Part shown: piece after piece, positions 57,630-64,000 of the stretch | Layout: each line of letters opens with the position of its first letter | How positions within the stretch are numbered: position 1 is the stretch's first letter | Assembly: GCA_035388825.1 (NCBI GenBank) | Contig: DAOOQQ010000018.1 | Location: 1-64,000 of the forward strand | Source of the DNA: MWAR01 sp035388825 | GTDB lineage: Bacteria > Muiribacteriota > Ozemobacteria > Ozemobacterales > Ozemobacteraceae | Direction: 5' to 3' | DNA length: 64,000 nucleotides | Notes under the pieces: model-generated | The model's database searches: none | What the model was told of the DNA's origin: nothing | The model's input: only the letters and a program-made list of their open reading frames with translations | Position numbers and translations under genes: made by a program

Positions 57630-60185
57630 TCAGGCCCAGAGGATGTGCCCGGTGAGGATGGGGTGGATGAGATCCGCATGGTGGGGCAGGACACGGACGG
57701 AAATGCCCTGTCTCCCGCTCTGATCGAGGGTGATCTTCCCGGAGAACAGGCCCCGGCCGTCCTTTTCCTCGATCGGAGCGAGATCGGCAAACGCCCCCGC
57801 CCCGATCATCCCGTCGGCCCCGACGGCTCCGTAATAGACCTGGACCGCCACGTCCCTGGCCTGGAGGCGGTCGAGATACAGGCGCACCTTCACCTCGACC
57901 GGCTGGCCAACTTTCTGCTCGTCGCCGCCCGCCGTCTCGACGCTCTCGATCCGGATATTGTTCCAGCAGTCGCGCAGGTTGCCCAGCCACGAAGCAAGAT
58001 CGCGCACCCGGCTGTAATCGCTGCCGGAGAGAGCCTTGTATCGGGTATTTCCAGGCATATAGAACCGGTCGTTGTATTCCCCGACCATGCGGTTCGTGTT
58101 GAAGAAGGGGCAGATCTGGGACATGCAGGACTTCATCATCGCGATCCAGCGGCGGGGCAGGTCGTCGCTGCTGCGCTCGTAGTATTTCGGCACGATGTCC
58201 TTCTCGAGCTGATCGTAGAGGGAGTTCGCATCGACCTCGTCCTGGTAGTTGAGATCCGCGATCTCCTCGCGGCCGCCGATCGCCCAGCCGACTTCGGCGT
58301 TGTAGCACTCGTCCCACCAGCCGTCGAGCACGGACAGGTTCAGGGCGCCGTTGGCCGAAGCCTTCATGCCGCTGGTGCCGCTGGCCTCCTGGGGCCGGCG
58401 CGGGTTGTTGAGCCAGACGTCGACGCCCTGCACGAGATACCGGGCCACGACGACGTCGTAATTCTCGATGAAGACGACATGGCGGCGGATCCGTTCATCC
58501 TTGCAGTGCTGGATGATGTCCTTGATGAACTGCTTGCCCGGCTCGTCCTTCGGGTGCGCCTTGCCGGCGACGATGATCTGCACCGGCCGTTCCTTGTTGG
58601 TCAGGATGCGGATCAGCCGCTCCTTGTCGCGGAACAGCAGGGTGGCGCGCTTGTAGGTCGCAAACCGGCGCGCGAAGCCGATCGTGAGGGTCTCGGGGTT
58701 GAGTACTTCTCCGGCGGCCGCGATCTCGGCGGGCGGGGCGCCGCGGACGGCGAGCTGGTGCTGGAGACGCTGGCGGGCGAAGGCGACGAGCCGCTCACGA
58801 CGCCGCTCGTGCGTGCGCCACAGCTCCTCGGGCGGAATCGACTCGATCTTCTGCCAGACGGTGTGATCGCCGGGGGAGTTGATCCAGCGCAGGCCCAGAT
58901 ACCGATCCATCAGCGCCGACAGCTCCTGGGACATGTAGGAACGCACGTGCACGCCGTTCGTGACGGAATCGATCGGGATCTCCTGGAACGGAACATTCGG
59001 ATACAGACTTCCCCACATCTTGCGGGAAACATGGCCGTGCAGCTTGCTGACGCCATTGGCATAGCCGCACAGATTGAGGGCGAGAACGGCCATCGAGAAG
59101 CCGTCGCCCTTGGGCGTGTTGTTCTGCCAGCCCAGGTCCAGGAACTCCTGCCAGGTGACGCCCAGCTTGGGATAATAAATGGAAAAGTATTTTTCCATCA
59201 GTTCCCGCGTGAACACGTCGATACCGGCCGGAACCGGCGTGTGCGTCGTGAACACGTTGCTGGCCCGGGTGAGTTCGAGAGATTCGCGGAAGTTGAGCTG
59301 GTGGCGCTCCATCGCGACGACGATCCGCTCCAGGGCGAGGAAGGCCGAGTGGCCCTCGTTCATGTGGTAGACGGTCGGGTGCATGTCGAGCTCGTGGAGA
59401 GCGCGCAGACCGCCGATTCCCAGCACGATCTCCTGCTGGATGCGGGTTTCGGTGTCACCGCCGTACAGCTCGCGGGTGATGCGCCGGTCGGCCGGGGTGT
59501 TGGCGGGGGTGTCGGTATCGAGCAGCAGCAGCGGCACGCGGCCGATCTGGGCTTTCCAGATCAGCACCTTGACGGTGCGGCCGGGCAAGATGACGTCGAC
59601 GAACAACTGGTTGCCCATCTTGTCGAGGCACGGCTGAACCGCCATGTTGTGAAAATCGTTCTCGGGGTAGCTTTCCTTCTGCCAGCCGTTGGCATCGAGA
59701 GCCTGCTGGAAATATCCGACCCGATACAGAAGCCCGACGCCGGTGAGGGGAAGGCCCAGATCAGAGGCGGATTTCAAATGGTCGCCGGCGAGCATGCCCA
59801 GGCCGCCCGAGTAGAGCGGCAGGCTTTCGGCGATGCCGAACTCGGCGGAAAAGTAGGCGATGACAGGCTTTTCCGAAAACCCGTATTTCTTCGCATACCA
59901 GGTCTGATGGTCCGCCATGTAATCCTCGAACATCTCCCAGGCTCGTTCCAGGTGGGCGAGGAAGCCGTCATCCTGGGCCTTGAGGGCCAGGCGCTCCTGC
60001 GATATGCAGCCAAGCATCTTGACGGGATTGTGGTAGGTCCGTTCCCACTCGATGGGGTCGAGGCGGCGAAACAGTCCGATGGCTTCAGGATTCCAGCACC
60101 ACCAGAGGTTCATGGCGAGGTCCTTGAGGCGCTTGAGGGGTTCGGGCAGGCTCGGAACCACGACGAACGTTCGAATCGGCTTCAT
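57630..60185 (-). CDS. glgP: Alpha-glucan (glycogen) phosphorylase, GT35
   Basis: The 851-residue protein releases glucose-1-phosphate from glycogen-like glucans. It has the short-type GT35 layout: YFSAEFGIAESLPLYSGGLGMLAGDH, the PLP-lysine motif RPQEASGTSGMKASANGALN and NGVHVRSYMSQELS. The N-terminus lacks the regulatory phosphorylation region of animal enzymes. The ATG at 60185 follows GGAGGAG by eleven bases. It has a strong promoter (60233-60261) divergent from that of the LptA-like gene. An A/T dyad lies at 59179-59198. Confidence 0.95.
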   Translation of the reverse strand: MKPIRTFVVVPSLPEPLKRLKDLAMNLWWCWNPEAIGLFRRLDPIEWERTYHNPVKMLGCISQERLALKAQDDGFLAHLERAWEMFEDYMADHQTWYAKKYGFSEKPVIAYFSAEFGIAESLPLYSGGLGMLAGDHLKSASDLGLPLTGVGLLYRVGYFQQALDANGWQKESYPENDFHNMAVQPCLDKMGNQLFVDVILPGRTVKVLIWKAQIGRVPLLLLDTDTPANTPADRRITRELYGGDTETRIQQEIVLGIGGLRALHELDMHPTVYHMNEGHSAFLALERIVVAMERHQLNFRESLELTRASNVFTTHTPVPAGIDVFTRELMEKYFSIYYPKLGVTWQEFLDLGWQNNTPKGDGFSMAVLALNLCGYANGVSKLHGHVSRKMWGSLYPNVPFQEIPIDSVTNGVHVRSYMSQELSALMDRYLGLRWINSPGDHTVWQKIESIPPEELWRTHERRRERLVAFARQRLQHQLAVRGAPPAEIAAAGEVLNPETLTIGFARRFATYKRATLLFRDKERLIRILTNKERPVQIIVAGKAHPKDEPGKQFIKDIIQHCKDERIRRHVVFIENYDVVVARYLVQGVDVWLNNPRRPQEASGTSGMKASANGALNLSVLDGWWDECYNAEVGWAIGGREEIADLNYQDEVDANSLYDQLEKDIVPKYYERSSDDLPRRWIAMMKSCMSQICPFFNTNRMVGEYNDRFYMPGNTRYKALSGSDYSRVRDLASWLGNLRDCWNNIRIESVETAGGDEQKVGQPVEVKVRLYLDRLQARDVAVQVYYGAVGADGMIGAGAFADLAPIEEKDGRGLFSGKITLDQSGRQGISVRVLPHHADLIHPILTGHILWA
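59172..59198. other. Perfect 8-bp hairpin inside the phosphorylase gene
   Basis: ATGGAAAA (59179-59186) and TTTTCCAT (59191-59198) pair perfectly around GTAT. The coding strand reads GAA AAA TAC TTT TCC ATT TAT TAT, A/T-rich for this gene. Confidence 0.65.
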
Positions 60186-60232
60186 CTGCGGAGTATCTCC
60201 TCCTTGAAGGTTGGGGGAAAGAAACGAACATT

Positions 60233-60261
60233 GGTATACCATGCCACCCCGGCTCGCGCAA
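60233..60261 (-). promoter_or_regulatory. Promoter of the phosphorylase gene
   Basis: TTGCGC (60256-60261), 17 bases, TATACC (60233-60238) on the minus strand. GGTATACC (60233-60240) is itself a perfect palindrome. Confidence 0.65.
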
Positions 60262-60277
60262 TCCCACGATCCCAGGG

Positions 60278-60307
60278 TTGTAAACGGCACGGGTGCGCAG
60301 GTATACT
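60278..60307 (+). promoter_or_regulatory. Promoter of the LptA-like gene
   Basis: TTGTAA (60278-60283), 18 bases, TATACT (60302-60307); the leader is about ten bases before the ATG at 60325. Confidence 0.6.
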
Positions 60308-60324
60308 GCAAGGCGATTCCAGCC

Positions 60325-61050
60325 ATGCAGCAGCAGATTCCCCTTCTCCTGATCCTCCTGTTCACGCTCTGTGCCGTTCCGGCAGGCGCGGAGGAGATGT
60401 TTGCGCCCCGGAAACAGCCGCCGCCGATCGCCACGGAGCCGTTCCTGGTCCCCGGAACCCCGCCCGGGACGACGATCACGGCAGCATCCATGCGTTTCGC
60501 CGAGGGCCGCATCACGCTGGATGGCAACGTGCGGGCGGTTCGGGAACCGGATCTCCTCACGAGCGGCCTCGCCCATCTGTATCAGGATTCCCGACGGCTC
60601 CATGCAACCCTTTCCCCGCGCCTGTTCCGAAAGGAATCCCTTCCCGAGAAGAAGTCGACCCGCGAGATGACCCTCGATGCGACCGACATCGTCTGGAACG
60701 ACGCCTCGGGCACCATCAACGCCTCGAGCGCCGTCACCGTGCGGCTCGAAGAACGCACCTGGGACCTGGCGACCTACTCCTGGCTGCTGATCTCGTCGGA
60801 CGCGATGGAGGGCGACCGGGACACGAGAACCATGCATTTCAGCGGCAACGTCAAGGTCAAGGACCGCGAACGGTTCGGCCAGGCGCGACACCTCGATTAC
60901 GACCGGGCCAGCTCGACCGTGACCCTCTCGGGCGACGCGATGGTCGAGACCGAGGAGTGGAGCCCGAAAGAACAGCGCATGGTCAAACGCAAACTCAACG
61001 GCCAGGTCATCCGATACGACACCGAAACGAAAGCGGCATCATCAGAATAA
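60325..61050 (+). CDS. LptA/OstA-like periplasmic protein
   Basis: The 241-residue protein has a signal peptide (IPLLLILLFTLCAVPAGA) and OstA-like beta-taco repeats: TAASMRFAEGRITLDGNVRAVREPD, LDATDIVWNDASGTINASSAVTV, MHFSGNVKVKDRERFGQARHLDYD and VTLSGDAMVETEEW. Such proteins form a periplasmic bridge for lipopolysaccharide or other lipids. It precedes the Ski2-like helicase gene by three bases and may be co-transcribed with it. Confidence 0.82.
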   Translation: MQQQIPLLLILLFTLCAVPAGAEEMFAPRKQPPPIATEPFLVPGTPPGTTITAASMRFAEGRITLDGNVRAVREPDLLTSGLAHLYQDSRRLHATLSPRLFRKESLPEKKSTREMTLDATDIVWNDASGTINASSAVTVRLEERTWDLATYSWLLISSDAMEGDRDTRTMHFSGNVKVKDRERFGQARHLDYDRASSTVTLSGDAMVETEEWSPKEQRMVKRKLNGQVIRYDTETKAASSE

Positions 61051-61053
61051 GAT

Positions 61054-63351
61054 ATGGAACTCAACATCACCTACCGCGGCTACGTCCTCGACAAATTCCA
61101 GATCCAGGCCATCACCGAAATCGAAAACGGCCATTCGCTCGTCCTCGCGGCCCCCACCGGCTCGGGAAAGACCCTCGTGGCCGAGTATCTCATCGAGAAA
61201 ATCCTCCAGACCGACCGGCGGATCATCTACACTTCGCCCATAAAAGCCCTCTCGAACCAGAAATACCGCGATTTTTCCCGCCTCTACGGCGACAAGGTCG
61301 GCATCCTGACCGGCGACGTCGTCATCAACCGCGAGGCCCAGGCCCTCATCATGACGACCGAGGTGTATCGCAACATGGCCGTCGAGGACCCGGCGGCCAT
61401 CGCCGATGTCGCCTATGTGATATTCGATGAGATACATTATCTCGGCGACATCGAGCGGGGCACGGTCTGGGAAGAGTCGATCATCTTCTCGCCAAAGACG
61501 GTCCGGTTCCTCGCCCTGTCCGCGACGATCCCCAACTATGCCGAACTGGCCCGGTGGATCGAGTCGGTGCTGGATCACAAGGTGTCGGTCATCGCCCACA
61601 ACGAGCGCGCCGTTCCCCTTTCCTATCTTTTTTACTATAAAAAGAACCTCCAGACGTTCAAGGAGCTGAACAAGCGGGCCCGCAAATCCTGCGAGCTCGA
61701 GGAACCGCAGCGGCGCCGGCGCGGGGAAGAGAAAACCGAGTACCGGCACTTCGACATCATCCGCACCCTCCAGTCCCAGGACCGGCTGCCGGTGCTGTAT
61801 TTCGTCTTCTCGCGGGCCGGGGCCAACAAGATGGCGAAGGAGACGGCCCGCCACTTCGATTTCACCAGCCGGGAAGAGAAGGAGCGCATCACCGCGATGG
61901 TCGATGCCCAGATCGAGAAATACTCGCTCTGGATGCTCGAAAGCGCGAACGAGCTGCGCGAGCAGCTGATCCGCGGTGTCGGCGTCCACCACGCCGGGCT
62001 GCTTCCCCAACTGAAAGAACTCGTCGAGGTGCTGTTCGCCGAGCGGATCGTGCGCGCCCTGTTCGTGACCGAGACGTTCGCGGTCGGCGTCAACATGCCC
62101 GCCCGCACCGTCGCCTTCGACGCCCTCAAGAAGTTCGACGGCCGCAGTTTCCGGTCGATGAAAGCCCTCGAGTTCTGCCAGATCTCAGGCCGCGCGGGCC
62201 GGCGCGGGATCGACCCGATGGGCTGGGTCGTCGTGCCCTACCTGCCCCGCGACCTCGACATCGATGAGACCGAGCGCCTGGTCTACGGCGATATCGAGCC
62301 CCTGATGAGCCAGTTCGACCTGTCATTCAACAGCGTCCTCAACCTGTATGCCGGCCATGAGGACGACGAGGTGCGCACGATCCTCAAGCGCAACTTCGCC
62401 CAGTTCCAGGCGAACCGCCACCTGCCCAAACTCGCGGAACGAGTCGCCTCGTTCCGGTCCGAACTCGACCGCGTGCTGCCGCGCTGCCACGAGAAGACAA
62501 ACGATCTCGAGGCCTACATGGCCTTCCACCGCAAGATGCGCGACATGCACAACACGATGAACCAGCAGATGGCCCGCATCAGCAACGGCCTGCGCGGCCG
62601 CCGGAACCGCCCCGTCGAGGAACAGGTCCGCAAGGAGTTCGACGAGCGGTTCGAACTCCTCGAGGCAGAGGAGATGCAGTATATCTGCGGCCGGTGCCAG
62701 AGCCGGAACCGCTGCTCCAATGCGTATCTTCAGGCATCCAAGATCCACAAGAAGCTCGACCACTGGCGAGAACTGCTCGAAAAGCAGGAGCAGCTCCAAC
62801 TGCCCATCTACGAGAAAAAAGTGTCGATCCTGCGGGAACTGGGCTATATCGACGAGAAGGGCCTCCAGCCCCGCGGCGAGTTTGCCGCGAAGATCCACAC
62901 CGAGGAGATCGCGGTCACCGAGCTGTATTTCAAGGGCGTTTTCCACGAGTGGGAAATCCACGAGCTCAACGCCCTCGCCCTGTCGCTCGTCTACGAGCAC
63001 CGCAAGCGCGGCGGCATCGACAGCGGAAAGCCGCACGGGAAGCTATTCCCCCGTCTCCGGGATGCCAAGAGTTTCATCGGGGCGCTGTCACGGCGCTACC
63101 CGTTCGTCAAGCCCCTCGAGACGGGGCTTGCTGATATCATGTGCGCCTGGAGCAAGGGGGTTGCCTTCACCGAGATCTCGCAAATGACCGACGTCCCCGA
63201 GGGCGATCTGATCCGTGCGTTCCGCCAGGCGATCGACGTCATCCGCCAGGTTCGCGAAGCGACCGACGACCGCAGCCTGCGCGAAAAGTTCGACGCCTGT
63301 CTCGATGCGATCAACCGCGATATCGTGCTTGCGACCGAGCTGAGAGACTGA
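61054..63351 (+). CDS. Ski2/Mtr4-like superfamily 2 RNA helicase with DSHCT-like end
   Basis: The 765-residue protein has DExH helicase motifs: LAAPTGSGKT (Walker A, about 32-40), TSPIKALSNQK, VIFDEIHYL (DEIH at 125-128), ALSATI, GVGVHHAGLLPQLKELVE, ALFVTETFAVGVNMPA and ISGRAGRRGIDPMG. The C-terminal third (CGRCQSRNRC, then DSHCT-like helices ending QVREATDDRSLREKFDACLDAI) resembles HelY/Mtr4. It should act on structured RNA, perhaps in decay; no exosome or RNase partner is adjacent. Two A/T hairpins lie in the gene, one on the DEIH box. Confidence 0.9.
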   Translation: MELNITYRGYVLDKFQIQAITEIENGHSLVLAAPTGSGKTLVAEYLIEKILQTDRRIIYTSPIKALSNQKYRDFSRLYGDKVGILTGDVVINREAQALIMTTEVYRNMAVEDPAAIADVAYVIFDEIHYLGDIERGTVWEESIIFSPKTVRFLALSATIPNYAELARWIESVLDHKVSVIAHNERAVPLSYLFYYKKNLQTFKELNKRARKSCELEEPQRRRRGEEKTEYRHFDIIRTLQSQDRLPVLYFVFSRAGANKMAKETARHFDFTSREEKERITAMVDAQIEKYSLWMLESANELREQLIRGVGVHHAGLLPQLKELVEVLFAERIVRALFVTETFAVGVNMPARTVAFDALKKFDGRSFRSMKALEFCQISGRAGRRGIDPMGWVVVPYLPRDLDIDETERLVYGDIEPLMSQFDLSFNSVLNLYAGHEDDEVRTILKRNFAQFQANRHLPKLAERVASFRSELDRVLPRCHEKTNDLEAYMAFHRKMRDMHNTMNQQMARISNGLRGRRNRPVEEQVRKEFDERFELLEAEEMQYICGRCQSRNRCSNAYLQASKIHKKLDHWRELLEKQEQLQLPIYEKKVSILRELGYIDEKGLQPRGEFAAKIHTEEIAVTELYFKGVFHEWEIHELNALALSLVYEHRKRGGIDSGKPHGKLFPRLRDAKSFIGALSRRYPFVKPLETGLADIMCAWSKGVAFTEISQMTDVPEGDLIRAFRQAIDVIRQVREATDDRSLREKFDACLDAINRDIVLATELRD
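61415..61443. other. A/T hairpin on the DEIH box of the helicase gene
   Basis: GAGATA (61429-61434), CAT and TATCTC (61438-61443) form a perfect 6-bp stem. The codons are GTG ATA TTC GAT GAG ATA CAT TAT CTC, encoding the conserved VIFDEIHYL; ATA and CAT replace the ATC and CAC used elsewhere in the gene. Confidence 0.7.
61624..61646. other. Second A/T hairpin in the helicase gene
   Basis: TCTTTTT (61626-61632) and AAAAAGA (61639-61645) form a perfect 7-bp stem around TACTAT, encoding LFYYKK. It is 180 bases downstream of the DEIH hairpin. Confidence 0.68.
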
Positions 63352-63806
63352 TGATGCCGCATCTTCCCCCGACGCCCCTCTCGAGCGGCTCCCCCGAAGA
63401 CACGCTGGCCCATGCCGAACGCATGGCCCGGGCGTTTCCTCACTCGCTCGTCCTGCTTTACGGGGGTATGGGAGCCGGGAAAACCCTTTGGGCGAAAGGA
63501 TTTGCGGCCGGCCTCGGCTTCGGGGGCGATGTATATAGCCCGACATATACCATTATGAATATCTATCACGAGGGCGGCCTCACCCTGCACCACCTCGACC
63601 TGTACCGGGTCGGCTGCTTCGAAGAGGTCGTGGATCTCGGCCTGTTCGAGATCCTGGATGCACGTCATCCCTGCGTGATAGAATGGCCCGAACGCGTGGC
63701 GACGCTGGCGGAGCTGCCCCACCTCGAAATCCGGCTCGAACCGGGCGACGGCCCGGACCATCGGATCCTCCACTGGCGCCACCACGAAGGGAGCCGTCTG
63801 TCGTGA
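63351..63806 (+). CDS. tsaE: tRNA N6-adenosine threonylcarbamoylation ATPase TsaE
   Basis: The 151-residue protein has LLYGGMGAGKTLWAKG (P-loop, about 38-45), the SPTYTIMNIY motif and LHHLDLYR, as in TsaE, which drives ATP-dependent turnover of the TsaB-TsaD complex in tRNA modification. It overlaps the helicase stop (TGATG) and the TsaB start (GTGA), so all three are coupled. An A/T island covers the SPTY motif. Confidence 0.93.
   Translation: MMPHLPPTPLSSGSPEDTLAHAERMARAFPHSLVLLYGGMGAGKTLWAKGFAAGLGFGGDVYSPTYTIMNIYHEGGLTLHHLDLYRVGCFEEVVDLGLFEILDARHPCVIEWPERVATLAELPHLEIRLEPGDGPDHRILHWRHHEGSRLS
63531..63570 (+). other. A/T dyad island on the SPTY motif of tsaE
   Basis: GTATAT (63531-63536) and ATATAC (63545-63550) form an inverted repeat around AGCCCGAC. 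Codons GTA TAT AGC CCG ACA TAT ACC ATT ATG AAT ATC TAT encode the conserved VYSPTYTIMNIY with synonymous A/T choices. Confidence 0.7.
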
Positions 63807-64000
63807 ATTATATCTTTCTCGATGCTTCCTCGACCGACGTGGTCGGCCAGGTCGGCACCGCCCGCGACTTTTTTCCCTTCCAGTGGAGGACGGAACGCGA
63901 CCTCGCCTCGCGCCTCACCCGCCTCTGTGACGAGATGCTCGACCGGGCCGGGCTGCATCCCCACGACATCGGCCGGTTCGGCCTCGGAACGGGTCCTGGC
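63803..64000 (+). CDS. tsaB: tRNA threonylcarbamoyladenosine biosynthesis protein TsaB, N-terminal part
   Basis: Only the first 66 codons are inside the window. The GTG at 63803 overlaps the tsaE stop by four bases. The product begins MNYIFLDASSTDVVGQV and reaches GLGTGPG, the conserved Gly-rich loop of TsaB, at the window edge. The fourth to eighth codons (ATC TTT region, AATTATATC before it) are A/T-leaning. It continues beyond the window. Confidence 0.8.
   Translation, partial: MNYIFLDASSTDVVGQVGTARDFFPFQWRTERDLASRLTRLCDEMLDRAGLHPHDIGRFGLGTGPG

Noticed and set aside
57645..61430. Very long plus-strand open frame (over 1200 codons) opposite the phosphorylase gene
   Set aside because: It is the antisense shadow of glgP in GC-rich sequence; its product is Arg/Asp/Gly-rich with no motif, and it also runs through the true LptA-like and helicase gene starts.
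2789..63570. A/T islands as remnants of inserted mobile DNA
   Set aside because: The islands keep frame, encode family-consistent residues (DEIH, SPTY) and have no target duplications, so insertion does not explain them.
1..64000. Defence system, prophage or integrated element
   Set aside because: No integrase, transposase, toxin-antitoxin pair, restriction enzyme or phage gene was recognised; composition and gene density are even apart from the small islands.

Overview
The window is a continuous, densely coded, high-GC stretch of a bacterial chromosome with about 59 protein genes and no rRNA, tRNA, CRISPR, insertion sequence or prophage that I can recognise. An LptA-like protein, heptosyltransferase- and O-antigen-ligase-like proteins, a TonB-dependent receptor and many secreted or lipid-anchored proteins point to a diderm (Gram-negative) organism. 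Gene order and several proteins do not look like a common proteobacterium. The dispersed intergenic repeats are of a kind seen in genomes of uncultivated lineages. I cannot name the phylum; a Riflebacteria/Ozemobacteria-like group is only a guess.

Layout. 96-3761 (-): haem/sirohaem operon hemX-like, precorrin-2 dehydrogenase, hemA, hemC. 4234-8699 (-): a tightly packed envelope redox operon with two TlpA-like thioredoxins, a parvulin, a HAMP-only membrane protein and a ten-haem cytochrome c. 9055-14809: VanZ-like and RDD membrane proteins, a phosphodiesterase, then a peptide ABC importer (binding protein and two permeases, no ATPase) ending in a class I glutamine-amidotransferase-type hydrolase. 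15156-19909: a secreted protein and a surface-glycan operon (UbiA-type transferase, Wzz-like protein, O-antigen ligase, GT4). 20287-29510: a radical-SAM-like protein without cluster cysteines, aroQ, a U32 peptidase, Usp, a beta-propeller protein, a LysM protein, and a small operon with an alpha/beta hydrolase that has lost its nucleophile serine. 29497-38143: APP1-like phosphatase, M48 protease, ddl, then a TonB receptor/YfiR-like/histidine kinase module. 38143-49401: thiT, rpmB, pepA, an Ig-like lipoprotein, and a second glycan block (polyprenyl glycosylphosphotransferase, GT39, GT9, DPM-like GT2). 49451-64000: LUD protein, YjbQ, DUF362 ferredoxin, mutS, a coiled-coil/DUF2325-like protein, a sigma-70 factor, glucan phosphorylase, LptA-like protein, Ski2-like helicase, tsaE and the start of tsaB.

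Two non-coding patterns stand out. First, about twenty short (15-45 base) A/T-rich islands lie in the otherwise GC-rich sequence. Most are inside genes, usually one per gene. They keep the reading frame but switch to rare codons (ATA, TTA, AAT, TAT, GTA), and most contain an inverted repeat. Some sit on conserved protein motifs (the DEIH box of the helicase, the SPTY motif of TsaE), so the unusual choice is at synonymous sites and suggests a DNA- or RNA-level signal. Similar palindromes occur in two promoter regions (48508-48523, 49417-49436). Second, four intergenic copies of a roughly 115-150 bp element carry inverted arms built on ATCCGCAGAT/CAGATGAA.

Promoters that can be read are sigma-70-like (TTGnnn, 16-18 bases, TAnnnT). 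In several cases the -10 box lies only 7-8 bases before the start codon, which predicts leaderless mRNAs.
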